Positions 1-6,187 are shown, numbered from the stretch's first letter. The stretch is 6,419 bases of DNA from Spirochaetia bacterium UBA5550 (GCA_002425885.1 DINC01000293.1:3883-10301), one strand, 5' to 3'. Notes: a model not told the origin generated them from the sequence alone. Made by a program: numbers and translations.

Positions 1-309
1 CCTGATATACTTAAAAATGTTGCAGAGGCAAAAGCAAAGAAAGGGCTGGATAAACTCTATGTCGTAGGTTTCGCTGCTGAAACTAATGATACTGAAAACT
101 ATGCAAAAGGTAAACTTGTCCAGAAAAACCTTGATATGATCTGCCTCAATGATGTTTCAAGAGAGGGTGCCGGATTTAATGTTGATACTAATATTATGAC
201 ACTCTTTACCAGGGACGGAAAAAAAATTGAACTCCCCATGATGTCGAAAGAAAAGGTTGCGCAGGAGATTCTCAAAAGGATTGATACAGAACTCGCGAAA
301 AGGGGGTAA
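1..309 (+). CDS. coaBC: CoaBC C-terminal part (phosphopantothenoylcysteine synthetase domain), 5' end outside window
   Basis: Seen: an open frame enters from the left edge and ends at TAA 307-309, giving 102 residues. It carries GFAAET (residues 23-28 of the fragment), a lysine-rich KGKLVQKNLDMI stretch (36-47), ND (50-51) and a GxxxDTN-like segment (58-64). These match the end of the CoaB domain of bifunctional CoaBC (Dfp), where the GFAAET and Lys-Lys-Asn regions contribute to CTP and substrate binding. Known of the family: CoaB joins 4'-phosphopantothenate to cysteine using CTP, and the CoaC flavoprotein domain decarboxylates the product to 4'-phosphopantetheine, both in the cytoplasm. The CoaC half and the start codon lie outside the window, so a stand-alone CoaB cannot be excluded. 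The C terminus looks complete. The next gene starts 3 bases downstream, which implies cotranscription. Confidence 0.93.
   Translation, partial: PDILKNVAEAKAKKGLDKLYVVGFAAETNDTENYAKGKLVQKNLDMICLNDVSREGAGFNVDTNIMTLFTRDGKKIELPMMSKEKVAQEILKRIDTELAKRG
301..306 (+). promoter_or_regulatory. Ribosome binding site of the Memo-family gene, inside the end of coaBC
   Basis: AGGGGG lies 6 bases before ATG 313 and is formed by the last two sense codons (Arg-Gly) of coaBC. It supports the ATG at 313 and points to coupled translation of the two genes. Confidence 0.7.
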
Positions 310-312
310 TAT

Positions 313-1146
313 ATGTATATCCGCAGACCTGCTGTAGCCGGTTCATTTTATCCGGCAGATCCTGAGAAACTTAAAAAGATGATATGCGGTTACATCTCTC
401 AGGCTGAAAAAGATAAAGAAAAAGTGAAAGGGAAATTATATGGAATAATTTCCCCTCATGCAGGTTATATATATTCAGGGCCTGTTGCAGCATACGGGTT
501 CAGTTTCCTCAAATTCACCGATTTTGACGGATTTGTTGTGATTGCCCCTTCACACAGGGCCAGGTTTAACGGAGCTTCAGTTCTTTCTGACGGGGCTTAT
601 TCAACTCCTCTTGGCGAAATGGAGGTTGACGGGGAGGTGGGGAGTGAACTGAAAAAATCCCCCCTTTTCACTTATATTAAAGATATTGATGAGCCTGAAC
701 ATTCCCTTGAAGTTCAGATACCTTTTATTCAGTTTATGAAGCCGGGCTTAAAACTTGTACCTGTCATAATCGGTTCCACAGATATTTCAATATGCGGGAA
801 GATAGGTGAAGTAATTGCCGAAGCTCTCAAATCACTGAACAGAAATTACGCGATAATTATATCAACAGATCTTTCTCATTATTATCCATATAACAAAGCT
901 GTTCAAATGGATGGAGATTTTATATCTGCTTTGAAATCATTTGATGAAAACAGAATTGTTGACACTGTAAAATCCGGCAAAGGTGAAGCCTGTGGAGAGG
1001 GTGCTCTGCTTGCAGGGATTGCAGCAGCAAAAAGACTCGGAGCATCCAGGATTGAAATAGCAAAGTACGCCAATTCAGGAGATACTGCAGGCTCTAAAGA
1101 TGAAGTTGTGGGATATGTATCAGCTGTAATTTTAGGGGAGGAGTGA
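313..1146 (+). CDS. amrB: Memo-family protein (AmmeMemoRadiSam system protein B)
   Basis: This 277-residue protein has nearly the usual length of the Memo family, which shares its fold with class III extradiol dioxygenases (LigB-like). Seen: RRPAVAGSFYP at 4-14, the classic N-terminal Memo signature; SPHAGYIYSG at 48-57 with His49; APSHRARF at 78-85 with His81; EHSLEVQIPF at 129-138; STDLSHYYPY at 184-193 with Asp186 and His189; ACGEGAL at 226-232 with Cys227; and NSGDTAGSKDEVVGYVS at 254-270. His49 and His81 have the same numbers as metal/active-site residues of human MEMO1, and Cys227 is in the place of its conserved cysteine, so a metal-binding site looks intact. The biochemical role is not settled: human MEMO1 has been linked to copper and iron handling, and bacterial members are grouped with AMMECR1 and radical SAM proteins. 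No signal peptide is seen, so it should be cytoplasmic. It sits 3 bases after coaBC and 4 bases before the AMMECR1 gene. The symbol amrB is the generic system name. Confidence 0.92.
   Translation: MYIRRPAVAGSFYPADPEKLKKMICGYISQAEKDKEKVKGKLYGIISPHAGYIYSGPVAAYGFSFLKFTDFDGFVVIAPSHRARFNGASVLSDGAYSTPLGEMEVDGEVGSELKKSPLFTYIKDIDEPEHSLEVQIPFIQFMKPGLKLVPVIIGSTDISICGKIGEVIAEALKSLNRNYAIIISTDLSHYYPYNKAVQMDGDFISALKSFDENRIVDTVKSGKGEACGEGALLAGIAAAKRLGASRIEIAKYANSGDTAGSKDEVVGYVSAVILGEE
1134..1143 (+). promoter_or_regulatory. Strong ribosome binding site that decides the GTG start of the AMMECR1 gene
   Basis: AGGGGAGGAG, at the 3' end of the Memo gene, lies 7 bases before GTG 1151. This excellent Shine-Dalgarno match makes the GTG the convincing start and overlaps the last codons of the upstream gene, which suggests translational coupling. 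Confidence 0.8.
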
Positions 1147-1150
1147 ATCT

Positions 1151-1717
1151 GTGGAAGAATTGAATGTTGCACAGCAGAAAACTCTCCTCCGCCTTGCAAG
1201 AAAAACAATTGCGGATAAACTTAATACAGAATGTGAAAACTATGAATTCGACTTCAGCGATGCTGTGTATATGGAGAAGTGTGGTGCTTTTGTTACGCTT
1301 CATATAAATGGCAATCTCAGGGGATGCATAGGATATATCGAAGGTGTGAGGCCCATTCCGGATACAATAAGAGAGATGGCACTCTCGTCTGCTTTCAGGG
1401 ACCCGAGGTTTGCTCCTCTTACCGCTGCTGAATTTAAAAAAATTGATATAGAGATTTCAATTTTAAGCCCTGTAATCAAGGTTGAAAATATTGATGATAT
1501 CGTCGTTGGCAGGGATGGACTGATTATTTCGAAGGGGTATAACAGAGGGCTTCTGCTACCTCAGGTTCCGGTGGAGCAGAAGTGGGATAGAGACACTTTT
1601 CTCACACATACATGTTTAAAAGCCGGACTTCATGGTGATACATGGAAAAAACCGGGAGTAGAAATTGAAAAATTTTCAGCACAGGTTTTTTCTGAAAAAG
1701 AACTGGGTCTGGTATAA
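1151..1717 (+). CDS. amrA: AMMECR1-domain protein (AmmeMemoRadiSam system protein A)
   Basis: This 188-residue protein consists of a single AMMECR1 domain, the usual length for bacterial and archaeal members. Seen: the hallmark LRGCIG at 56-61 with Cys59, followed by RPIPDTIREMALSSAF (67-82), RDPRFAPLTAAEF (83-95), a GLLLPQV segment (133-139), and FLTHTCLKAGL (150-160) with a tryptophan at 165. All are conserved in the family. The start is GTG, chosen because of a near-perfect Shine-Dalgarno 7 bases upstream. No signal peptide or membrane segment is present, so it should be cytoplasmic. Known of the family: the structure is established, but the reaction is not. The conserved LRGCIG loop suggests a catalytic or ligand-binding role. 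Genomic pairing with Memo and a radical SAM protein defines the AmmeMemoRadiSam system, possibly a modification pathway; that is an inference. Here it is the last gene of the coaBC-Memo-AMMECR1 run, followed by a 156-base gap. Confidence 0.93.
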   Translation: MEELNVAQQKTLLRLARKTIADKLNTECENYEFDFSDAVYMEKCGAFVTLHINGNLRGCIGYIEGVRPIPDTIREMALSSAFRDPRFAPLTAAEFKKIDIEISILSPVIKVENIDDIVVGRDGLIISKGYNRGLLLPQVPVEQKWDRDTFLTHTCLKAGLHGDTWKKPGVEIEKFSAQVFSEKELGLV

Positions 1718-1873
1718 AAAAATTTCTTTTGCTTGAATAATAGAATTTCAAAAAGATTACTGGATAGTCATTCCGGTCAAATGTGATTATTCCTGAATTC
1801 AGCTTAAAAAAGATTTTATTTCAGGTTGAATAGATTTGCGGCCATCCTTAATAAATTTTTAAAAGAGTTTAAA
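1718..1873. other. AT-rich intergenic gap between two gene clusters
   Basis: These 156 bases separate the AMMECR1 gene from the lipoprotein gene. They hold a run of A and T after the stop, an imperfect AT-rich inverted repeat (1726-1755), a 10-bp palindrome CTGAATTCAG (1793-1802) and the weak promoter candidate at 1826-1854. I see no convincing intrinsic terminator and no coding frame other than the 5' extension of the lipoprotein from TTG 1826. Confidence 0.6.
1826..1854 (+). promoter_or_regulatory. Possible sigma-70-like promoter for the lipoprotein-lol gene cluster
   Basis: TTGAAT (1826-1831) and TAATAA (1849-1854) are separated by 17 bases, the optimal spacing for a housekeeping promoter. 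The match to consensus is only moderate (4/6 and 3/6) in an AT-rich gap, so chance is a real alternative. Transcription would start around 1861 and leave a short leader before ATG 1874. The site fits the expectation that the 1874-5415 cluster has its own promoter. Confidence 0.27.
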
Positions 1874-2332
1874 ATGAATAAAATACGTTTAATATCTGTT
1901 TTAGTAGTGAGTCTTCTGCTGCTTTTCTCATCCTGTAAAAGGCAGGAACCCTTTGTTGACCCTGCATATATCTTTCTGAAATGGTCCGGTGCAGTTAAAT
2001 CGCTAAATTATAAAGATTATAGTGAATGTGAAGCTTTTCCGAAAGATCAGGATGTTTTCAGAAACCTTTACAGGGATTATTATTATGGAAATCTTATAAT
2101 CCGCGATATGGGTAAATTTAATGACAGTGATATTAAGACCGATTTTGAAGGGTATAAATTCAATCCAAGAATGCTCTATTTTGAGTGTAAAAGAATTTCC
2201 CGCGAAACAGGAAAAACAGTTGAGAATATGAAGGGTGAAGTAGAGTTTATAAAATATATTGACGGCCCTAAAATTAACAGAGGGTGGCTTATGCACAATA
2301 GAACTTTAATAAGAACGGGGTTCGACAATTAA
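1874..2332 (+). CDS. Small predicted lipoprotein of unknown function
   Basis: I do not recognise a named family. Read from ATG 1874 the product is 152 residues: a basic N terminus (MNKIR), a hydrophobic stretch to about residue 17, and a lipobox-like LLLLFSSC with the lipidated cysteine at 21. Phe at -3 is less common than Leu but tolerated in looser lipoboxes such as those of spirochaetes. The mature part of about 132 residues begins CKRQ and is rich in aromatic and charged residues. A FLKWSGAVKSLNYKDY segment near its start and a C-terminal GWLMHNRTLIR recall NTF2-like small secreted domains, but this is only a guess at fold. The frame is open back to a TTG at 1826. That start would add 16 residues before the signal peptide and is less likely, because ATG 1874 has a GAG-containing weak ribosome site and places the signal sequence at the terminus. 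The stop is one base before the permease gene, so the two are cotranscribed. Confidence 0.75.
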   Translation: MNKIRLISVLVVSLLLLFSSCKRQEPFVDPAYIFLKWSGAVKSLNYKDYSECEAFPKDQDVFRNLYRDYYYGNLIIRDMGKFNDSDIKTDFEGYKFNPRMLYFECKRISRETGKTVENMKGEVEFIKYIDGPKINRGWLMHNRTLIRTGFDN

Positions 2333-2333
2333 T

Positions 2334-3638
2334 ATGAGGCTTTTTGAGATTTTTATAGGTTTCCGTTATCTCAAGTCAAAGAAGAGTCAGGGATTCATAT
2401 CGTTTAATACATTTCTTTCAGTATTAATCGTTTTTCTCGGTGTTTTTATACTTATACTTGTTATTTCAGTTATGAATGGATTTCAGGGACAGATTAAAGA
2501 TAAGATACTGGATGTTGATTCACATATAGTTGTCTCGAATCTTGCAAGCGAAATTGACGGCGTCGCTATTCGCGATTACAGGGAGCTTGCCGAGTCAATC
2601 CGTAGTACCGAGCATGTTGTTTCAGCAAGCCCGTATCTGCAGGGACAGGGATTGTTCAGGTTTAAACGTAATGTGGGGCCTGTGATGATCCGGGGTATCG
2701 GCACAAAGGATTACATCCCCTCTGATATAAAAAAATTTATCGTTCTTAACCGTCAGGATTACTGTCAGAAAAAAGGTATCTATATCGGTGAGGAGATGGC
2801 ATTTAATTACGGAGTCAAGGTCGGGAACACGATGGAAATTATTGTTCCGCAGGGCCGGCTCACTGCTGTTGAGGGTGTTTCACCAGGTATACGAAAATAC
2901 AAAGTGCTGGGGTTCTTTAAAACCGGATATTATGATTTTGATACCAAGCTTATCATGATGTCACTTACAGACGCGCAGGACCTGTTTTCGGTCGGTGATG
3001 TGGCCTATGCTGTTGGCGTAAAAATTGATGATATATATAAGATGGATCGCATGGCATCAACACTTCAGTCTGTTATCGGCTTTGAGTATGTTACAATGAC
3101 AGCTGAACAGAGAAATCATAACCTTTTTTATGCGCTCAGGCTTGAAAAGCTCATCATGACAATAATTCTTTTTCTCGTGATTATATCAGCAGGGTTTACT
3201 ATTATGGGAACCATAGTCATGGTTGTTATGGAGAAGAGAAAAGCTATAGGTGTACTCAAATCCATGGGGGCAAAGCCGCGATCAATTATGGTTATATTCG
3301 TACTTGAAGGATTCCTCATCGGTGTAACAGGTTCAATCCTCGGGGTAATTTTCGGTCTTGCTGCTTCACTTAATCTTGAAGCAATAATTTTATGGGTGGA
3401 AGATTCAATAAACGGACTAATGATATGGATTTATCAGGTTTTTAACCTGGGAGATTTTTACAGAATTACTCTCAAACCGAGCAGTGTATATTATATCGAC
3501 ACAATTCCTACTGAGATTGTTCCGGAGTTTGTAGTTTTCATTGCGGCTGCCGCGATTTTCCTCTCCACAATTGCTGCTATTTTCCCGTCATGGCAGGCCT
3601 CCCGGCAGAAACCGGTTGAAACAATCAGGTATGAATAG
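2334..3638 (+). CDS. LolC/LolE-family lipoprotein-releasing ABC transporter permease (possibly LolF-type)
   Basis: This 434-residue inner-membrane protein has the layout of Lol permeases: TM1 at about 24-48, a large periplasmic domain (about 49-270), then TM2 about 272-299, TM3 about 317-345 and TM4 about 395-418. Family marks are FIGFRYLKSKKSQGFISF at the N terminus, SVMNGFQ (45-51) just after TM1, the cytoplasmic coupling segment MEKRKAIGVLKSMGA (299-313) between TM2 and TM3, YYIDTIPTEI (386-395), and the C-terminal FPSWQASRQKPVETIRYE (417-434). Known of the family: with the LolD ATPase it extracts mature lipoproteins from the inner membrane and hands them to the periplasmic chaperone LolA. 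The ATPase gene follows 8 bases later. Only one permease gene is present, so a homodimer like LolF is plausible, and I leave the symbol open between lolC, lolE and lolF. MacB is less likely, since that ATPase and permease are fused. There is no strong ribosome site, and the start one base after the lipoprotein stop suggests translational coupling. Confidence 0.9.
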   Translation: MRLFEIFIGFRYLKSKKSQGFISFNTFLSVLIVFLGVFILILVISVMNGFQGQIKDKILDVDSHIVVSNLASEIDGVAIRDYRELAESIRSTEHVVSASPYLQGQGLFRFKRNVGPVMIRGIGTKDYIPSDIKKFIVLNRQDYCQKKGIYIGEEMAFNYGVKVGNTMEIIVPQGRLTAVEGVSPGIRKYKVLGFFKTGYYDFDTKLIMMSLTDAQDLFSVGDVAYAVGVKIDDIYKMDRMASTLQSVIGFEYVTMTAEQRNHNLFYALRLEKLIMTIILFLVIISAGFTIMGTIVMVVMEKRKAIGVLKSMGAKPRSIMVIFVLEGFLIGVTGSILGVIFGLAASLNLEAIILWVEDSINGLMIWIYQVFNLGDFYRITLKPSSVYYIDTIPTEIVPEFVVFIAAAAIFLSTIAAIFPSWQASRQKPVETIRYE

Positions 3639-3646
3639 GTATTGAT

Positions 3647-4333
3647 ATGAACAGTAATCCGGCAATCATAGATATAAAAAATCTTGAAAAGACTTACGGC
3701 TCAGGGAGCAGCGTCATAAGTGTGCTCCGCGGGATCAATCTCGAAATTCAGAAAGGTGAAGTTGTTTCGATAACGGGGCCAAGCGGTACAGGCAAATCAA
3801 CTCTTTTAAACCTGGTGGGATGCCTTGACAATTTTGACAGAGGAACTCTTGCCATCAGCGGAACTGATGTTTCATCTATTGAAGTTGATGCACTTTCAGA
3901 TTTCAGAAATAAACATATAGGATTCATCTTCCAGCTGCATAATCTGCTGCCTGAATTTACCGCACTTGAGAATATAATGATGCCTCTTCTCATCAGAAGA
4001 TGTAAGCATGGAGAGGCAAAGGAAAAATCCCGTGAGCTTCTTGCAAGATTCGGCCTGGAAAACCGTGCCCATCATAAACCTGGTGAGATGTCCGGCGGGG
4101 AGTGCCAGAGAGTGGCAGTTGCAAGAGCAATTGTGGGTGAACCTGATATCATTCTCGCAGATGAACCTACCGGGAGTCTTGACTCAAAAAATTCAATGAA
4201 TCTACTTGAGGTTCTCCTTAATTTATGCAGGGAAAAAGGGAGTACTGCAGTAATAGTTACTCATGATATGAAAATCGCAGGAATGACTGAAAGAATAATT
4301 TCAATGCTTGACGGCTTGATTGTTAATCAGTAG
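3647..4333 (+). CDS. lolD: LolD-type ABC transporter ATP-binding protein
   Basis: This 228-residue cytoplasmic ATPase contains every ABC motif: an A-loop-like tyrosine at 17, Walker A GPSGTGKST at 44-52, Q-loop Gln96 in FIFQLHNLLPEFTALENIMMP, signature MSGGE at 148-152 followed by CQRVAVARAI, Walker B IILADE at 168-173, D-loop SLD at 177-179, and switch His206 in VTHD. The Q-loop and following helix (LLPEFTALENIMMPLL) are typical of the LolD/MacB/FtsE-like subfamily. Role: ATP hydrolysis powers lipoprotein release by the adjacent permease. AGGT sits 6 bases before ATG 3647. The length is normal, and no key residue is missing. The placement directly after the LolC/E-family permease makes LolD the best call. 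On its own the sequence could also serve a MacB-like or other FtsX-type exporter. Confidence 0.92.
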   Translation: MNSNPAIIDIKNLEKTYGSGSSVISVLRGINLEIQKGEVVSITGPSGTGKSTLLNLVGCLDNFDRGTLAISGTDVSSIEVDALSDFRNKHIGFIFQLHNLLPEFTALENIMMPLLIRRCKHGEAKEKSRELLARFGLENRAHHKPGEMSGGECQRVAVARAIVGEPDIILADEPTGSLDSKNSMNLLEVLLNLCREKGSTAVIVTHDMKIAGMTERIISMLDGLIVNQ

Positions 4334-4341
4334 AATTAATT

Positions 4342-5415
4342 ATGGCAGATTTAATAAAAACCGTAACGGATAAAGCCCAGTTCCAGTTTCTCCTGGATAA
4401 TTTTTTCAGCGGTAATCCGGTTTATATAAAAACAAGCAGCGGAAGCCTCAACCTTCAATATCTCGGCTATTCTGACGGAAATGTAGCTTTCAGGATACCG
4501 CTTGTTAAATCTCTCCCTGAAAATGTTATTGTTTTTACAAGATATAAAACAAACACCATATATCTCAGTATGAAACATGTTGAGCGTAATGAAGATACCT
4601 TTGTTTTTATACCGCTTAAATTCCAGATTATTTCTGAATCACGTAAAGAGGATAGAAAACTTGTCAGTATTGAGGGGGGCAAGAGTATTATTTATATGAA
4701 CAATCTTATTTCTGATTATAATATAGAAAGGGCTCTCTCAACATCACAGAAGAAGATTGATAAAATTAAAGAGATTGCGGAATTCGAACTAAAAAAGAAA
4801 TTCGATTATTTTAAGATTGTTTTTATGCATGAATCCAAAGGGGATAACAGGTTGAAGTATGTATTAAACACTTCAAAATCAATATTTATGTCAAATCTGA
4901 ATGTTGACCCTGAACCCGGTAAAGAAGAAGAATACAATTTTTATGTTAACAATATTTATAAAGCTGATATAAGCCTTTCATCAAGGAACAGATATATATC
5001 TGAAGCAGCAGTTCCAATTATGTATAATAAAATTATTCCATACGGATACCTGCAGGTTAACAGTTCGCAGCCTCTTTCTGACGGGATGTTTGAAGTATGC
5101 CGCAGGATGGCTATAGTTATCGATCAGCTGCTTATTAAGAACAAACTTTTTTCACCGATGGAAGAGAGGTTTCTTGTTGCCGACCTGTCTAAAAATGGAA
5201 TGGGTTTTGTTTTTAGAGAGAAAAGGCATATCAGGAACTTTCAGGAAAATGGAAAACTCTGTTTTGATATAATGCTTCCGACGCAGAAGAAAGCCGTAAT
5301 CGGCGCAATAGTCAGAAATATATCTTTTCTCGAAAACGGAATCATTAAAGTCGGGTGCGAGATAAACAATATGGATGAAACAAGCCGGGCGAATTATGAA
5401 GAGTTTGCAGGCTGA
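4342..5415 (+). CDS. DUF1577/PilZ-like protein, predicted cyclic-di-GMP receptor with inserted GAF-like region
   Basis: This 357-residue protein has no signal peptide or membrane segment, so it is probably cytoplasmic. Seen: an N-terminal beta-rich region (about 1-95) that resembles the accessory N-terminal domain of YcgR/PilZ proteins; RKEDR at 101-105, an RxxxR motif; a middle region (about 122-270) with a basic/acidic helix (about 137-154) and a segment AAVPIMY...PYGYLQVNS followed by a helix (222-265), which reads like the end of a GAF domain; and a C-terminal barrel-like part (about 276-352) opening with DLSKNG (Asp281, Ser283, Gly286), a DxSxxG motif. RxxxR plus DxSxxG is the PilZ cyclic-di-GMP binding signature. 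The overall pattern, notably PYGYLQVNS, resembles DUF1577 proteins that I recall from Leptospira. Binding is inferred from motifs. No clear Shine-Dalgarno precedes ATG 4342, 8 bases after lolD, so re-initiation after lolD is likely. The stop codon lies inside the terminator palindrome. Confidence 0.72.
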   Translation: MADLIKTVTDKAQFQFLLDNFFSGNPVYIKTSSGSLNLQYLGYSDGNVAFRIPLVKSLPENVIVFTRYKTNTIYLSMKHVERNEDTFVFIPLKFQIISESRKEDRKLVSIEGGKSIIYMNNLISDYNIERALSTSQKKIDKIKEIAEFELKKKFDYFKIVFMHESKGDNRLKYVLNTSKSIFMSNLNVDPEPGKEEEYNFYVNNIYKADISLSSRNRYISEAAVPIMYNKIIPYGYLQVNSSQPLSDGMFEVCRRMAIVIDQLLIKNKLFSPMEERFLVADLSKNGMGFVFREKRHIRNFQENGKLCFDIMLPTQKKAVIGAIVRNISFLENGIIKVGCEINNMDETSRANYEEFAG

Positions 5416-5433
5416 TTTTATAAAATCAGCCTG
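5408..5433. terminator. Perfect 26-bp palindrome, probable bidirectional terminator between convergent genes
   Basis: The arm CAGGCTGATTTTA (5408-5420) is followed directly by its exact reverse complement (5421-5433). In RNA this can form an 11-bp stem with a four-base loop, GC-rich at the base. It lies exactly between two converging genes, includes the TGA of the plus-strand gene (5413-5415), and sits 4 bases from the TAA of the minus-strand gene. No long U tract follows on either strand, so it is not a textbook intrinsic terminator. The position and perfect symmetry still favour termination or 3'-end protection for both transcripts. Confidence 0.62.
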
Positions 5434-5437
5434 TTAC

Positions 5438-6187
5438 TTAGGGGATAAAATGATCAACTGTAGCAATAATATCCTTCAGCCGTGGTTTAAGAAATTCAAG
5501 GCCCTCATCAACTGTATCAAAAAAATGGAAAAGATTTAAATCTTCAGCTGAAATCATACCTTTATCAACAAGCATCTGAAAATTGATGAGTTCTTTCCAG
5601 TATGAACTGTCGTAAAGCATAACCGAAATATCAGGTTTAGCCATTTTTTTTGTCTGAATCAGTGTAAGTGTTTCAAAAAGCTCATCGAATGTTCCAAAAC
5701 CGCCGGGAAAAACAATAACAGCTTTCGCGTGATATAGAAGCCAGAGTTTTCTCATAAAGAAATAGTGAAATTCCATATTGAGTTCATCTGAAATATATGG
5801 ATTAGGGTTCTGTTCAAAGGGGAGCGAAATATTCAGGCCGATGGTCTTTTCACCTGCGTCTCCGGCGCCTCTGTTTGCCGCTTCCATAATTCCGGGACCG
5901 CCGCCTGTGCAGATATAGAAATTATCTCCGGTTTCTTTTTTTAACTGAGTGCTGTAAACGGCCAGCTCTTTCGCCATCTTTTGCGCAGCAAGATAATACT
6001 TGGCAGTTCCAAGAGAATCATCTTCGGGTTTTATCCTTGCAGATCCGAAAAAAACTACAGTATGGTGAACGTCATTCGCTTTAAACTTTGCTTCCGGTGC
6101 TATATATTCGCTGATAATTCTCAATAATCTGGCATCCCTGGAATTTATAAATTCCTGATCTTTATAAGCTTTCTGCGCTTTTATCAT
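5438..6187 (-). CDS. LOG-family protein (nucleotide 5'-monophosphate phosphoribohydrolase-like)
   Basis: This 249-residue cytoplasmic protein has a Rossmann-like LOG domain. Seen: VVFFGSARI at 44-52 (first strand and nucleotide loop), TGGGPGIMEAANRGA at 94-108, a FFMRK segment at 143-147, and the family signature PGGFGTFDE at 161-169 ending in the catalytic-type glutamate. Known of the family: members cleave the N-glycosidic bond of nucleoside 5'-monophosphates, including cytokinin ribotides in plants and some bacteria. Many are still annotated, wrongly, as lysine decarboxylase. Its substrate here cannot be read from sequence; general nucleotide salvage or clearance is as likely as cytokinin activation. 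About 40 residues precede the core, as in the longer bacterial subgroup. The ATG at 6187 lies 3 bases after the stop of the upstream gene, with AGAGG about 12 bases before it, so the two genes are coupled. The gene converges on the PilZ-like gene. Confidence 0.9.
   Translation of the reverse strand: MIKAQKAYKDQEFINSRDARLLRIISEYIAPEAKFKANDVHHTVVFFGSARIKPEDDSLGTAKYYLAAQKMAKELAVYSTQLKKETGDNFYICTGGGPGIMEAANRGAGDAGEKTIGLNISLPFEQNPNPYISDELNMEFHYFFMRKLWLLYHAKAVIVFPGGFGTFDELFETLTLIQTKKMAKPDISVMLYDSSYWKELINFQMLVDKGMISAEDLNLFHFFDTVDEGLEFLKPRLKDIIATVDHFIP

Noticed and set aside
903..1303. Open frames on the minus strand opposite the Memo and AMMECR1 genes
   Set aside because: They lie opposite strongly recognisable genes, have no ribosome sites and give compositions unlike real proteins.
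1726..1755. Imperfect inverted repeat (CTTTT..TTGAA / TTCAA..AAG) after the AMMECR1 gene as a terminator
   Set aside because: It is almost entirely A/T, has mismatches and lacks a GC-rich stem, so it is likely to occur by chance in this AT-rich gap.
1781..1786. TGTGA half-site as a CRP/FNR-type binding site
   Set aside because: No matching second half-site follows at the right spacing.
1793..1802. Palindrome CTGAATTCAG as an operator
   Set aside because: It is only 10 bp with no second copy nearby. Chance is sufficient and no regulator is encoded in the window.
2334..4333. MacB-type or cell-division FtsEX-type exporter instead of Lol
   Set aside because: MacB fuses ATPase and permease. FtsX is shorter and follows FtsE in gene order. 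The N-terminal FIGFRYL, SVMNGFQ and C-terminal motifs fit the LolC/E family best.
5438..6187. Lysine decarboxylase annotation for the LOG-family gene
   Set aside because: PGGxGTxxE and GGGPGIMEA are the LOG phosphoribohydrolase signature. The lysine decarboxylase name is a historic misannotation, and no PLP-enzyme motif is present.
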